Source: Rickettsiales bacterium UBA2645 (GTDB lineage Bacteria > Pseudomonadota > Alphaproteobacteria > Rickettsiales > UBA1997). Taken from it: 30,889 nt of DNA. Below, in pieces: positions 8,396 through 16,880 of this stretch. The stretch lies in contig DENL01000051.1 of NCBI GenBank assembly GCA_002359655.1, forward strand, positions 1 through 30,889. The letters run 5' to 3'. The notes beneath the pieces were generated by a model. That model ran no database searches, was not told where the DNA came from, and saw nothing but the letters and a program-made list of their open reading frames with translations. Position 1 is the first letter of the stretch; every line of letters starts with the position of its first letter. Both the position numbers and the translations under genes were made by a program.

Positions 8396-9031
8396 ATGAA
8401 AAAGCTTTTAATGGCAGTTCCTAAGGGCAGAATTCTTGAAGATTTAAAGCCGCTTTTTGCTAAAATAAATTTAATTCCTGAGACAGATTTTTTTTCTGGA
8501 TCATCGCGCAAATTGGTTTTTTCTACTAATCAAAAAAATCTAGATTTAGTACAAGTGCGCAGTTTTGATGTGGCAACTTTTGTTAAATTCGGCGCTGCAG
8601 ATATTGGCATTTGCGGATCAGACGTTTTGGAAGAATTCTCTTCGAAAGAAATTTTTTCAGTGCTTGATTTAAAGATTGGCTATTGCCGTTTGTCGATCGC
8701 GGCAAAAAAATCAGTCCAGCTTGATTTAGAAAATAAAAGTCACATTCGTATTGCTACAAAATATACTTCAATCGCACAAAATTATTTTTCAAACCTAGGA
8801 ATTCAGGTTGAAGCCATTAAACTCAACGGTTCAATCGAGATTGCTTCACAGCTTAATTTGTGCGATTTTATTTTAGATTTGGTTAGCACTGGAAAAACTC
8901 TTGAGCAAAATGAAATGCTTGAGTTAAAAAAAATATTGGATGTAAGTTCGCATTTGGTTGTCAATCGCGCAGCTTTCAAAACTAAAAACCAAGAAATCAA
9001 TCAGCTAATAAAAAACTTTGATGTGGCGTAA
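8396..9031 (+). CDS. hisG: ATP phosphoribosyltransferase, short form (histidine biosynthesis step 1)
   Basis: HisG joins ATP and PRPP to make phosphoribosyl-ATP. At 211 residues this is the short form, which lacks the C-terminal regulatory ACT-like domain and normally needs HisZ for activity and histidine feedback. Motifs visible: MAVPKGRILEDLKPLF at the N-terminus, FGAADIGICGSDVLEE near residue 63, RIATKYTSIAQNYF near 120, and the PRPP-binding-type segment LDLVSTGKTLEQNEM near 160. No hisZ or other his gene is in the window. The 3' end overlaps the VirB6-like start by 11 bases, so the two are at least cotranscribed although functionally unrelated. Confidence 0.92.
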   Translation: MKKLLMAVPKGRILEDLKPLFAKINLIPETDFFSGSSRKLVFSTNQKNLDLVQVRSFDVATFVKFGAADIGICGSDVLEEFSSKEIFSVLDLKIGYCRLSIAAKKSVQLDLENKSHIRIATKYTSIAQNYFSNLGIQVEAIKLNGSIEIASQLNLCDFILDLVSTGKTLEQNEMLELKKILDVSSHLVVNRAAFKTKNQEINQLIKNFDVA

Positions 9032-11990
9032 AATATTACAACAAATTGCCAGATTTGCGCTGATCGTAGTTTTGCTTACGCCAACTATTTTACCAGTTGA
9101 AGCTAGTGCTTCAGGAAATTATGAAGGTGTACGTCAGATGCATTGGGATAGCAGTGAAGGTAGATGTGTTGGTGGTGGATATAATGAAGTAACCGGTAAA
9201 CATACCGTAGATGATCTGGATTTTAATCCTTTTGGTAATAACGCAGATTATAACTTTGATCTAAGTAACGGAGTTTGTGCTGCTTATGCAGCAACTGTCG
9301 GAGCGATTTATTTGGGGTTTAAAACTACATCATTTTTATATTGTACCCCAAAAAACCCTATTGGCGCTGGGCTAATTCCGGAAGAACTTGCCGCAGAAAG
9401 GGCTGGCAGTTCATATGCTTGGCTTACTCCTATGACTGTTATTAATTACGCTTTTAGAGGCTCTCAATGTGGCAAAAGAACTAGTGAATATGCATTACTT
9501 TCAGCTGCTGGAGGACCAGGAAGTCCGGGGGCAGTTTTAGCTGCAAGCGATATGAGTAGCTGTTGTATTTCTTTTGCTGCCTATGGTGCGGCGATAACTT
9601 CTGCGGTTACAGCTTTAGCAATAATTTACGGCGTTGCCAACGGCGCTTATCGTAAAGCCAGAATTTGCGGTCATGATTGGCAGTCTTGGCAGCAAGATGA
9701 AAACGGCATATGGAAACGAGGTGCTTATGATGGCTCAGTTAAAAAATCAATTCAGGATAAATATGTTGCTGGCTTGATAACTCCTGATTTGACCAACAAA
9801 GAATATCGCGAATATATTTTTGGCGGTGAAGAGTTTGAAGATAAAGGTGAGGGCAGCTGTAGCAGTCCGAGCTGGGGCGATGATAAAAAAATTAAGACTC
9901 TTGGTTATAGCTCTGACCGTTTAAGATATTATATGACTGGACCTAATTCCGCTCCGGTTTTTGCTTGTTATCGTTTTTTAGTTGCTAAAGGAACTGCCGC
10001 TGAAATTGCCGCTGGTCAAGCTGCTTATGATTGTTGTACTAAGAGAAGTCAGAACACAGTTTGTATCGAAAATGCTCCTAATATTGCGGGCCCAGAGTCA
10101 AATAATTACAAGTATATATTTTGTGAGGTTGGTAGCAGATGTAATGTCAATGGTGTTTGGTTTGATGCTTATGTGAGCCAGAAAAGGTCAAACTATGCCT
10201 GCGCTAGAACTTACTCTGGCTGTCCTTATAATCACCCACTTGGTGGCGGAACCGAGATCGCCTCTTACGATAATGCGGATGACTTATCCAGCATTCAGAA
10301 TTATTGCCAATACATGAACCATTGTTCGATTTTGCCAATAAAGCCTTACGTTTCTAGAAGCAGTCTAACAGGAGCTTTTTTTGATTCTTCTTGTCGAGAC
10401 ATGAAGGGTGATTCACAAAATGTTTATGGCTATAGTTCAAATCTCACCCCTGTCGATATTCGTGGCTTTTCAGCGCCAATGGCCCAGTGCTTTAAAGAAA
10501 CCATGGAAAATATTTTCTTCAATCAGGCTGGCAGTACAGTTTGCTTGAATTCGGATGAAACTCCTGATAGTAGTGGGACTTGCACTTCTGGTTATAAATA
10601 TAAAAAAGGCGAAAATTTATCCAGCTATCAAAAAAGTATTGGGCAAAGTGGTAATTCATTTTTTGTGAGAATACAGCAATCCTTGCAAAACACGATTAGA
10701 ATGGCTTTGTCACTTGCCATTATGTTTTTTGGTATGTCGATATTGATTGGTGGTAATGCTATCAGCAAAAAACAAATAATTCCTTTTGTAGTAAAAATTG
10801 CTTTTGTGATGTTTTTTGCCACTGGCAATGAGTGGCAATCAGTATTGCTTGATGGAATTATTGGTAGTTCAGCTGAACTCTCAGATATAATGTTTCGAAC
10901 GGATTCTATAACTGGTGTAAACCCAGATGGCTCAGTTAATACCACGGTTGCTGAAAGCAAACTAGATGGATGCCAGTTCCCAAGATTTAACTATGCTGAC
11001 AGTAACGATACTACAAAATATAGCAATCCAGCCTATCCTCCGGGAAAAGAATATTTAAAAATTTGGGACACTCTTGATTGCAAAATCGCTCGTGCTTTGG
11101 GTTATGGAATTGAAGTTTCGGTACCTAACTTAGTGATGATGATTCTAGGCGGATTTATTACTGGTGGCGCTGGAGTTATATTTTTAGTTGCCACTTTTGC
11201 CTTCGCTTTTTTCCTGATCGCTCTGACAATCCGTGCTTTGCATATTTTTATTTTGTCAATGATGTCCATTATAATTTTGTTCTATATTTCGCCAATCACG
11301 GTGACCATGATAATGTTTAATAAAACCAAAGGTATCTTTGATAAATGGTGGAAAAATATTTTAAGTTTTGCTTTGCAGCCAATGATATTATTTGCCTACC
11401 TAGGAATTTTATTAACATTTTTTGACACTATAGTCATGGGTGATGTGACATTTTTGGGCGATGGAAAAAGCGTACCAAAAAAAGTTGTATGCTCTGGAGA
11501 TGCCGTAAACACAAGTATTTATTGTATTTTTAATCCACCAATATCAGGAACTAGTGGTGGAGTTGCAACCTACAACTCTTTGAAAATGCTGGGAATCGGT
11601 TTACCAATATTAACCAGCATGAATCAAACTAAAATTTCTGCTTTAATAAAAGCAGCGATCTTGTTTTTTGTATTCATGAGTTTCATGGATAAAATCAGTG
11701 ATTTTGCTAAGACTTTAACCGGAGGAGATGCTGCGCTTAAGAGCAATACTATGACTACTTCTCAAATGTTAGGTAAGGCTCAAAGTGCGCTAAGCGGCAT
11801 TCAAAAACGCGGTATGGGTGCCATCAGGAAAAATATTGCGCCAAAAATTATGGGGGCAGGTGGAGCGGTACGCTCAGGCATTGCCTATCTTGGAAATCAA
11901 GGCAAAGAAGCTGATGGACCTAAATCTGATAGCGGTTCAAATGCAGCTGGTAGCTCAACGCAAAATTCATCTGGTCAAAACAACACATAA
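9021..11990 (+). CDS. VirB6/TrbL-like type IV secretion channel protein with a large cysteine-rich N-terminal region
   Basis: I start this at the ATG at 9021 (989 residues); a TTG lies one codon earlier. A signal peptide-like start (IARFALIVVLLTPTILPVEA) is followed by a region of about 500 residues with about 22 cysteines, including CC pairs near the segments MSSCCISF and YDCCTKR. From about residue 555 to 890 there is a polytopic core with helices such as MALSLAIMFFGMSILIGG, a long hydrophobic stretch containing GGFITGGAGVIFLV, and WWKNILSFALQPMILFAYLG, in the style of the TrbL/VirB6 family. The tail is Gly/Ser/Asn-rich. Extended VirB6 paralogues of this size are typical of Rickettsiales. 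No other vir gene is in the window. VirB6 forms part of the inner membrane pore of the T4SS. Confidence 0.8.
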   Translation: MWRKILQQIARFALIVVLLTPTILPVEASASGNYEGVRQMHWDSSEGRCVGGGYNEVTGKHTVDDLDFNPFGNNADYNFDLSNGVCAAYAATVGAIYLGFKTTSFLYCTPKNPIGAGLIPEELAAERAGSSYAWLTPMTVINYAFRGSQCGKRTSEYALLSAAGGPGSPGAVLAASDMSSCCISFAAYGAAITSAVTALAIIYGVANGAYRKARICGHDWQSWQQDENGIWKRGAYDGSVKKSIQDKYVAGLITPDLTNKEYREYIFGGEEFEDKGEGSCSSPSWGDDKKIKTLGYSSDRLRYYMTGPNSAPVFACYRFLVAKGTAAEIAAGQAAYDCCTKRSQNTVCIENAPNIAGPESNNYKYIFCEVGSRCNVNGVWFDAYVSQKRSNYACARTYSGCPYNHPLGGGTEIASYDNADDLSSIQNYCQYMNHCSILPIKPYVSRSSLTGAFFDSSCRDMKGDSQNVYGYSSNLTPVDIRGFSAPMAQCFKETMENIFFNQAGSTVCLNSDETPDSSGTCTSGYKYKKGENLSSYQKSIGQSGNSFFVRIQQSLQNTIRMALSLAIMFFGMSILIGGNAISKKQIIPFVVKIAFVMFFATGNEWQSVLLDGIIGSSAELSDIMFRTDSITGVNPDGSVNTTVAESKLDGCQFPRFNYADSNDTTKYSNPAYPPGKEYLKIWDTLDCKIARALGYGIEVSVPNLVMMILGGFITGGAGVIFLVATFAFAFFLIALTIRALHIFILSMMSIIILFYISPITVTMIMFNKTKGIFDKWWKNILSFALQPMILFAYLGILLTFFDTIVMGDVTFLGDGKSVPKKVVCSGDAVNTSIYCIFNPPISGTSGGVATYNSLKMLGIGLPILTSMNQTKISALIKAAILFFVFMSFMDKISDFAKTLTGGDAALKSNTMTTSQMLGKAQSALSGIQKRGMGAIRKNIAPKIMGAGGAVRSGIAYLGNQGKEADGPKSDSGSNAAGSSTQNSSGQNNT

Positions 11991-12021
11991 ATCCGCTTCT
12001 AAATTATAATTTTGATAGATT

Positions 12022-13440
12022 TTAGCTAGAGCAAGAAACGGAAATTTCTTTAGCCCATGAAGGCGGAATTTCTCCATAGCTTATATTTTCTGGCTGCTCA
12101 GAGAAAGGTCTTTGAAAGATGTTTTGTAATTTTTTCACTTCTGAAAAATCTCCAGCTTCGGCTTTCCCAATTGCAATTTGTAGTAAATGATTGCGTAAAA
12201 TAAATTTTGGATTTGACAAATTTGAATTGTCAGGATTTAGCTTATTTCTGAGTTCTAGCCAGTTTGTTATTTCTTCATGCCATGATTTATCATTTGATAA
12301 TTTCAGAATTAAATTTGAATTAGCGAGATTGCTGAAAAAAAATGTGTAATCAATTTTATGTTTTTCAAGTAGATGCAAGCAATCGTAAATTAATTTTTTT
12401 ATATCCTCATCAAGTCTTGTAAAACCAAGCTTTGCAGCCATTAAGCTTTGATATTCGTCTAAGAAAATATTCTCGTAATTTTCTAAAATTTCTTTTTGTT
12501 CCTCAGCTGAAATTAAACTTGAAAGCGTAATAGCAAAAGCATGCAAATTCCAAGCTCCGATAAAAGGTTGATTGGCAAAAGAGTAGCGACCTTGATAGTC
12601 GGAATGGTTACAAATGTGATGTGGATTATATTCGTTTAAAAATCCGAAAGGGCCGTAATCAAAGGTAATTCCATGGATTGACATATTATCAGTATTTAGA
12701 ACTCCATGACAAAATCCAAAAGCTTGCCACTTGGCAATCATCTTGGCTGTTGATTCGACGATAGTTGCTAAAAATTCAGAATAATTTTTTACCTCGGGAA
12801 AGTTTTGTGCAATTACGTAATCGGCGAGAATTTTTATTTTCTCATTTTCTTTTTGATAAAAGAAATATTCAAAAGTACCAAAGCGCACATGGCTTGGTGC
12901 AAGGCGAATAATTTGAGCAGCTTTTTCAGGAGCTTCTCGCATTATAACTTCGTCGGACGCAATCAAACAAAGAGCGCGCGAAGTTGGGATTCCCAGAGCA
13001 AACATGCTTTCAGAGATCAAAAACTCGCGAATTGCAGAACGTAAAACCGAGCGACCATCAGCATTTTGAACATGAGGGCGTGAGAAGGGAGTAAGTCCAG
13101 AACCTTTTAGAACTAAATCCCAATTTTCGTTTTTTTGGTTTTTAACTTGCGCAAGTAAAATAGCGCGCCCATCTCCAAGCTTGGAAACAAAATGACCGAA
13201 TTGATGTCCAGCATATATTTGAGCTAGATTGGAAAAATTTTTATTTGGAGTTTTACCGGAAATTGTTTCCAGAAAATCAGGATTTTCTATTTCGCTAGAA
13301 TCAAGATTGATAAGATCGCAAGCTAATTGGCTAAAAACTTCAACGCGCTGATTTTTAAGCAAAGTTGGTTGAGATTTTTTAGAAAAACTTTCCCCCAATT
13401 TTGCAAAGTGATTTTGAAAATTAAGTTCAGAAAATTTCAT
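12022..13440 (-). CDS. selO: SelO/YdiU-family protein adenylyltransferase (pseudokinase fold)
   Basis: This 472-residue protein is close to the usual family length and carries the signature blocks: YAGHQFGHFVSKLGDGRA, KGSGLTPFSRPHVQNADGR, SVLRSAIREFLISESM with GIPTSRAL, then HGVLNTDNMSIHG and FDYGPFGFL. SelO binds ATP in an inverted orientation and AMPylates protein Ser/Thr/Tyr residues, linked to redox stress responses. The protein ends in SCSS, placing a cysteine third from the C-terminus, where animal SelO has selenocysteine. The gene starts 2 bases after the ddpX stop and is the last gene of the hemJ-ddpX-selO unit. It converges on the VirB6-like gene across a 31-bp gap with no strong terminator. 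Confidence 0.93.
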   Translation of the reverse strand: MKFSELNFQNHFAKLGESFSKKSQPTLLKNQRVEVFSQLACDLINLDSSEIENPDFLETISGKTPNKNFSNLAQIYAGHQFGHFVSKLGDGRAILLAQVKNQKNENWDLVLKGSGLTPFSRPHVQNADGRSVLRSAIREFLISESMFALGIPTSRALCLIASDEVIMREAPEKAAQIIRLAPSHVRFGTFEYFFYQKENEKIKILADYVIAQNFPEVKNYSEFLATIVESTAKMIAKWQAFGFCHGVLNTDNMSIHGITFDYGPFGFLNEYNPHHICNHSDYQGRYSFANQPFIGAWNLHAFAITLSSLISAEEQKEILENYENIFLDEYQSLMAAKLGFTRLDEDIKKLIYDCLHLLEKHKIDYTFFFSNLANSNLILKLSNDKSWHEEITNWLELRNKLNPDNSNLSNPKFILRNHLLQIAIGKAEAGDFSEVKKLQNIFQRPFSEQPENISYGEIPPSWAKEISVSCSS

Positions 13441-13442
13441 TT

Positions 13443-14009
13443 CTAAATTGCGATTAAGTCTTTTGAAGCTTTGACAACATCATATTCACGCGGATTGAAA
13501 AGTTGATAATGCCACCATTCTTTTGAGTAAAAATCCCATCCAGCTGAAGTCATTATTCCAAGTAAAATCAAGCGATTGCGTCTGGCTTCGAAAGAAATTT
13601 TTTCGCAATTGTGAAAGGCTAGATCAGAAAATTCATCAAAGTCTGTTCCCATATCGAGCTCTTTTCCAAGCTGATCTGATAGAGTTAAATCGACAGCAAC
13701 TCCTCGGCAATGTGGAATAACTCCGCCATCAGGATTTGAAACAAATCCGCCCTCTGGATCGTTTGCAGAAAATTTATCGAACATAAATTGTTGCACTTCA
13801 AGTGGACGAAATCCGTCAAAAATTTTTATTTTTAGTCCTAAATTTTTTGCCGACTTTATTGCCTTTTGAAGTAGCTCAATGGCAGCTTCGTGAAGGTAGC
13901 AATTTGCAGAATTATAAAGCTTTTGACCGCAAACATTATTTTTAGATGCGTAGCGCAAATCAAGAATTACATCGAACTTTTCTTTGGTAATTTCGACTAA
14001 GTTTTTCAT
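13443..14009 (-). CDS. ddpX: D-alanyl-D-alanine dipeptidase (VanX/DdpX family)
   Basis: This 188-residue zinc dipeptidase splits D-Ala-D-Ala, a peptidoglycan precursor or recycling product. The family motifs are present: FDGFRPLEVQQFMFD near residue 64, the metal site in PHCRGVAVDLTL (about 98-109; H and D are ligands), DMGTDFDEFSDLAF, and the distal EWWHYQLF with catalytic Glu and zinc-binding His. There is no signal peptide, so it should act in the cytoplasm, fitting recycling better than glycopeptide resistance; no vanA, vanH or regulator is nearby. It starts 2 bases after the hemJ stop and ends 2 bases before selO, which indicates one transcript. Confidence 0.9.
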   Translation of the reverse strand: MKNLVEITKEKFDVILDLRYASKNNVCGQKLYNSANCYLHEAAIELLQKAIKSAKNLGLKIKIFDGFRPLEVQQFMFDKFSANDPEGGFVSNPDGGVIPHCRGVAVDLTLSDQLGKELDMGTDFDEFSDLAFHNCEKISFEARRNRLILLGIMTSAGWDFYSKEWWHYQLFNPREYDVVKASKDLIAI

Positions 14010-14011
14010 AT

Positions 14012-14446
14012 TTAAAAAGGTTTTAAAATTACCAAAGCTATGATGATTATCATCAAAACTGCTGGCACTTCGTTGATAATGCGATAGAATTTTTCGCTAT
14101 ATTTGTTCTTACCCAAAGCAAAGTTTTTGCGACATCTTGACAAAAATCCGTGATAAGCAGCAAGAATCAAAACCAAGGTTATTTTTATATGCAGCCAAAC
14201 AAATCCAAAACCAATTTCACTTGCTAGATAAAATCCAAAAGCAAATACCAACAATATCGAGGGAAGCATTATGAAATGCATAAGCTTTTTTTCCATAATC
14301 TGAAAAATTTTGTCAGTTTCCGATCCGACAGCAACTTGCGTGTGATAAACAAAAATTCTGGGCAAATATAAAAGCCCAGCAAACCATGAAATTACAGCGG
14401 CGATGTGTAAAATTTTTATCACATCATAAAGTTCGATCTCTTCCAT
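14012..14446 (-). CDS. hemJ: Protoporphyrinogen IX oxidase HemJ
   Basis: This 144-residue membrane protein has about four helices and the hallmark blocks of HemJ (old UPF0093): LHIAAVISWFAGLLYLPRIF at the N-terminus with the conserved His and Arg, WLHIKITLVLILAAYHG in the middle, and the tail FYRIINEVPAVLMI ending in LVILKPF. HemJ oxidises protoporphyrinogen IX to protoporphyrin IX in haem synthesis and replaces HemG/HemY in many alphaproteobacteria, including Rickettsiales. It is the first gene of a leftward unit with ddpX and selO, and it is divergent from prs. Confidence 0.93.
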   Translation of the reverse strand: MEEIELYDVIKILHIAAVISWFAGLLYLPRIFVYHTQVAVGSETDKIFQIMEKKLMHFIMLPSILLVFAFGFYLASEIGFGFVWLHIKITLVLILAAYHGFLSRCRKNFALGKNKYSEKFYRIINEVPAVLMIIIIALVILKPF

Positions 14447-14539
14447 TTTGACTAGAAAAAAAAGTTGATATTTGGACTTACAAAAATACGGTGCTTGGCT
14501 GAGCTTATCAGCTCTCTTAAAAAATTTTCAAACAAAAAT

Positions 14540-15472
14540 ATGAAACTTCTGGCTTGCAATAGCAATCGTACTTTGTCGCAAGAAATTGCTAGCTACCTAG
14601 GTTTGAAGCTGATTGACGCAGAAGTAAAAAAATTTGCCGATATGGAAATCTTTGTCGAGATCAAAGAGAATGTGCGTGGTGAAGATATTTTTGTAATACA
14701 GTCAACTTCCTATCCGGCCAATGACAATATCATGGAACTATTAATTGCAATTGATGCGCTACGTCGTGCTTCGGCTAAAAGAATTACGGCAGTTATTCCT
14801 TATTTTGGCTATGCTAGACAAGATCGTAAAGCTGCTCCGCGTACACCAATTTCGGCAAAGTTGGTTGCTAACTTAATCACTTCCGCTGGTGCGGATCGAG
14901 TTTTGACAGTTGATTTACACGCTGGCCAAATCCAAGGTTTTTTTGATATTCCTTTGGATAATCTTTATGCTGCGCCAGTTTTTGTGCGTCACATTAAGGA
15001 AAATTTTGATTTAAAAAATTTGGTCGTAGTTTCGCCAGATGTTGGTGGACTTGTGCGTGCTCGTGCAATTGCTAGCAAAATTGGATCGGAACTAGCAATT
15101 GTTGATAAGCGTCGTCCTCGTGCTGGAGTCAGCGAAGTTATGAATATTATTGGCGAAGTTGAAAGTAAAAATTGTATAATTGTCGACGACATGGTTGATT
15201 CGGGTGGTACTTTATGCAATGCTGCCGACGCTTTGATTGCCAAAGGTGCAACTTCGGTTTCAGCTTATATTACTCACGGAGTTTTATCGGGGAAAGCAGG
15301 TGAAAAAATCGCCAATTCTAAGTTGAAAAATCTGGTTATTACCAATTCAATTGAGCCTTCCAATTTAACTTTGGAAACAAAAAATGTTAAAATCATTAAT
15401 ATCGCTGATCTTATTGGAGAAGCCGTTCGCAACATTTCGCAAGAAAAATCTGTTTCAACTTTGTTTGATTAA
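14540..15472 (+). CDS. prs: Ribose-phosphate pyrophosphokinase (PRPP synthase)
   Basis: Prs makes PRPP from ribose 5-phosphate and ATP, feeding purine, pyrimidine, NAD and histidine synthesis (hisG in this window uses PRPP). I chose the ATG at 14540 (310 residues, the normal length); an upstream TTG at 14465 adds 25 residues with no family match. Motifs: the N-terminal block MKLLACNSNRTLSQEIA, ADMEIFVEIKENVRGED, PYFGYARQDRKAAPRTPISA, DLHAGQIQGFFDIPLDNL, VVSPDVGGLVRARAIA and the PRPP loop CIIVDDMVDSGGTL. cycM follows after 2 bases. Confidence 0.96.
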   Translation: MKLLACNSNRTLSQEIASYLGLKLIDAEVKKFADMEIFVEIKENVRGEDIFVIQSTSYPANDNIMELLIAIDALRRASAKRITAVIPYFGYARQDRKAAPRTPISAKLVANLITSAGADRVLTVDLHAGQIQGFFDIPLDNLYAAPVFVRHIKENFDLKNLVVVSPDVGGLVRARAIASKIGSELAIVDKRRPRAGVSEVMNIIGEVESKNCIIVDDMVDSGGTLCNAADALIAKGATSVSAYITHGVLSGKAGEKIANSKLKNLVITNSIEPSNLTLETKNVKIINIADLIGEAVRNISQEKSVSTLFD

Positions 15473-15474
15473 AA

Positions 15475-15990
15475 ATGCAAAAAATTAAAGAATTATTAAA
15501 GCTACAAGGTGCTTCTTTTGCCCTTTCTCTGATCTTAGTAATATTCGCCATTTTGTTTACAAATACGCTTTATCACGAAAAAGCCATGATCAAAAGAGGT
15601 TTCCAAGTTGAAATTTCTGCTGATGGAAAACCAGTAGCTAAAAAAGAAGAAAAACTGATTGATTTAGCAACGATGATGAAAACCGCAGACTTTGATCGCG
15701 GAGCAAAGATTTTTAAAAAATGCATGTCTTGTCATTCAATTGGAAAAGGTGAAGCAGCAAAAGTTGGTCCAAATCTTTATGGGATTGTTGGTAGAGCAAG
15801 AGGCTCATTTGCGGGATTTTCTTATTCTGCGGCCATGAAAGCCAAAGGCGGATCTTGGGATGCGGAATCGATAAATCAATTTATTACCAAGCCAAAAGAT
15901 TATTTACCTGGAACTAAAATGGGTTTTGCTGGTTTGAAAAAACCACAAGATCGCGCTGATGTAATTTTATATCTGCAAAGGCAGAAGTAA
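15475..15990 (+). CDS. cycM: Membrane-anchored class I cytochrome c (CycM type)
   Basis: This 171-residue protein has an uncleaved-looking N-terminal helix (about residues 14-32, FALSLILVIFAILFTNTLY), a short linker, then a class I cytochrome c fold. The haem site is CMSCH near residue 82-86 and the likely distal ligand is the Met in LPGTKMGFAGL, followed by the C-terminal helix DRADVILYLQRQK. It should face the periplasm and pass electrons between the bc1 complex and the terminal oxidase, as CycM and cytochrome c552 do in alphaproteobacteria. It starts 2 bases after the prs stop. Confidence 0.9.
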   Translation: MQKIKELLKLQGASFALSLILVIFAILFTNTLYHEKAMIKRGFQVEISADGKPVAKKEEKLIDLATMMKTADFDRGAKIFKKCMSCHSIGKGEAAKVGPNLYGIVGRARGSFAGFSYSAAMKAKGGSWDAESINQFITKPKDYLPGTKMGFAGLKKPQDRADVILYLQRQK

Positions 15991-16051
15991 CAAACATGAT
16001 TGGTTTTTATTTCAAGACCTGCTCATAAAAAACACTCATTTTCACTAAAAT

Positions 16052-16810
16052 ATGGAACAATTTTTGGGAGCAATTTTTGCGATTATCTCTGGAGCAATTT
16101 TTGGCTCTTACGCTACCCTTTTTGCTTATCGTTTACCAATCGGTGAATCTTGTTTTGGCAGATATTTTGGACAAAAATCCCGTTGTCCTGAATGTCATAC
16201 GATTATCAGAACTCGTGAACTAATTCCTTTGCTTAATTGGATTTTTACTTTGGGTCGTTGTCGCAGTTGTAAAACAAGAATTCCGCGCACTCACCTTTTT
16301 GTTGAAGTAGCTACCACAATTCTTTTCTTGCTGTGCTACATCAAGTTTTCTCTGTCGCAAGAATTTATGATTTATTCCATGATTTCAGTTGGCTGTGTTA
16401 TTCTTGCTGCGACTGATTTTACTCATAAAAATTTTCCACAACAGGTGTTGAACTTTATCTTGATGATTGGTTTGGCAAACCGCGTATTACAAGATCTTAA
16501 CGTGATTGACGCGACTTTCTCTGCAGCAATTGGAATTGTTTTTGCGGCAATTTTTTATCAAATTTTTTACAAAAAAACCCAAGGACTTTTTGCTAGTCAA
16601 ACTCAATCTTTTGACTACACAAAATTTATTTTGATCGCAAGTGTTTGTCTGAAAATGCAATTGTTTTTCTTTTACTTTTTTGCAGTGATGTTGATCTTCA
16701 CAATCTTGATAATTTTTGATATTCCTACTAGAAAAAATCGCAGCAATTTTGGCTATTCTTTGATTATACCGTTTTTGTGGTTAATGCTCTTTCCGCCTCT
16801 CCATATCTAG
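16052..16810 (+). CDS. Prepilin peptidase (A24 family) with atypical second active-site motif
   Basis: This 252-residue polytopic protein begins with the PilD-type block (GSYATLFAYRLP) and a zinc-binding loop with two CxxC pairs, RCPECH and RCRSCK (about residues 44-77), with LIPLLNWI between them. The first catalytic aspartate is in ATDFTHKNFPQQVLNF near residue 122, matching the usual D..(x)..P..L pattern. The second motif, normally GxGDxKL, is here SFDYTKFILIA near residue 187: an Asp is kept but both glycines are lost and one residue is inserted before the Lys. It would cleave and methylate prepilins such as the two encoded at 18844 and 19752. It may be active, or specialised for them. 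Confidence 0.85.
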   Translation: MEQFLGAIFAIISGAIFGSYATLFAYRLPIGESCFGRYFGQKSRCPECHTIIRTRELIPLLNWIFTLGRCRSCKTRIPRTHLFVEVATTILFLLCYIKFSLSQEFMIYSMISVGCVILAATDFTHKNFPQQVLNFILMIGLANRVLQDLNVIDATFSAAIGIVFAAIFYQIFYKKTQGLFASQTQSFDYTKFILIASVCLKMQLFFFYFFAVMLIFTILIIFDIPTRKNRSNFGYSLIIPFLWLMLFPPLHI

Positions 16811-16880
16811 CTTCTTATACTCCATAATGGGTATATGTTTTATTTTGCGAGCCCGCATCAAATTTAAACTTTTTTCCTAA

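Noticed and set aside
10628..10960. 110-residue minus-strand frame inside the VirB6-like gene
   Set aside because: It is the antisense shadow of hydrophobic coding sequence, with no domain and no ribosome binding site.
11991..12021. Terminator between the convergent VirB6-like and selO genes
   Set aside because: Only a short AAATTATAATTT palindrome is present, too weak to call.
14465..14539. N-terminal extension of Prs by 25 residues from a TTG
   Set aside because: Family members begin at the MKLLACNSN block; the extension has no match and starts at a rarer codon.
16811..16880. SAM or SAH riboswitch before ahcY
   Set aside because: The gap is only 70 bases; I found a short quasi-palindrome (ATACTCCAT/ATGGGTAT) but no riboswitch core or pairing pattern.
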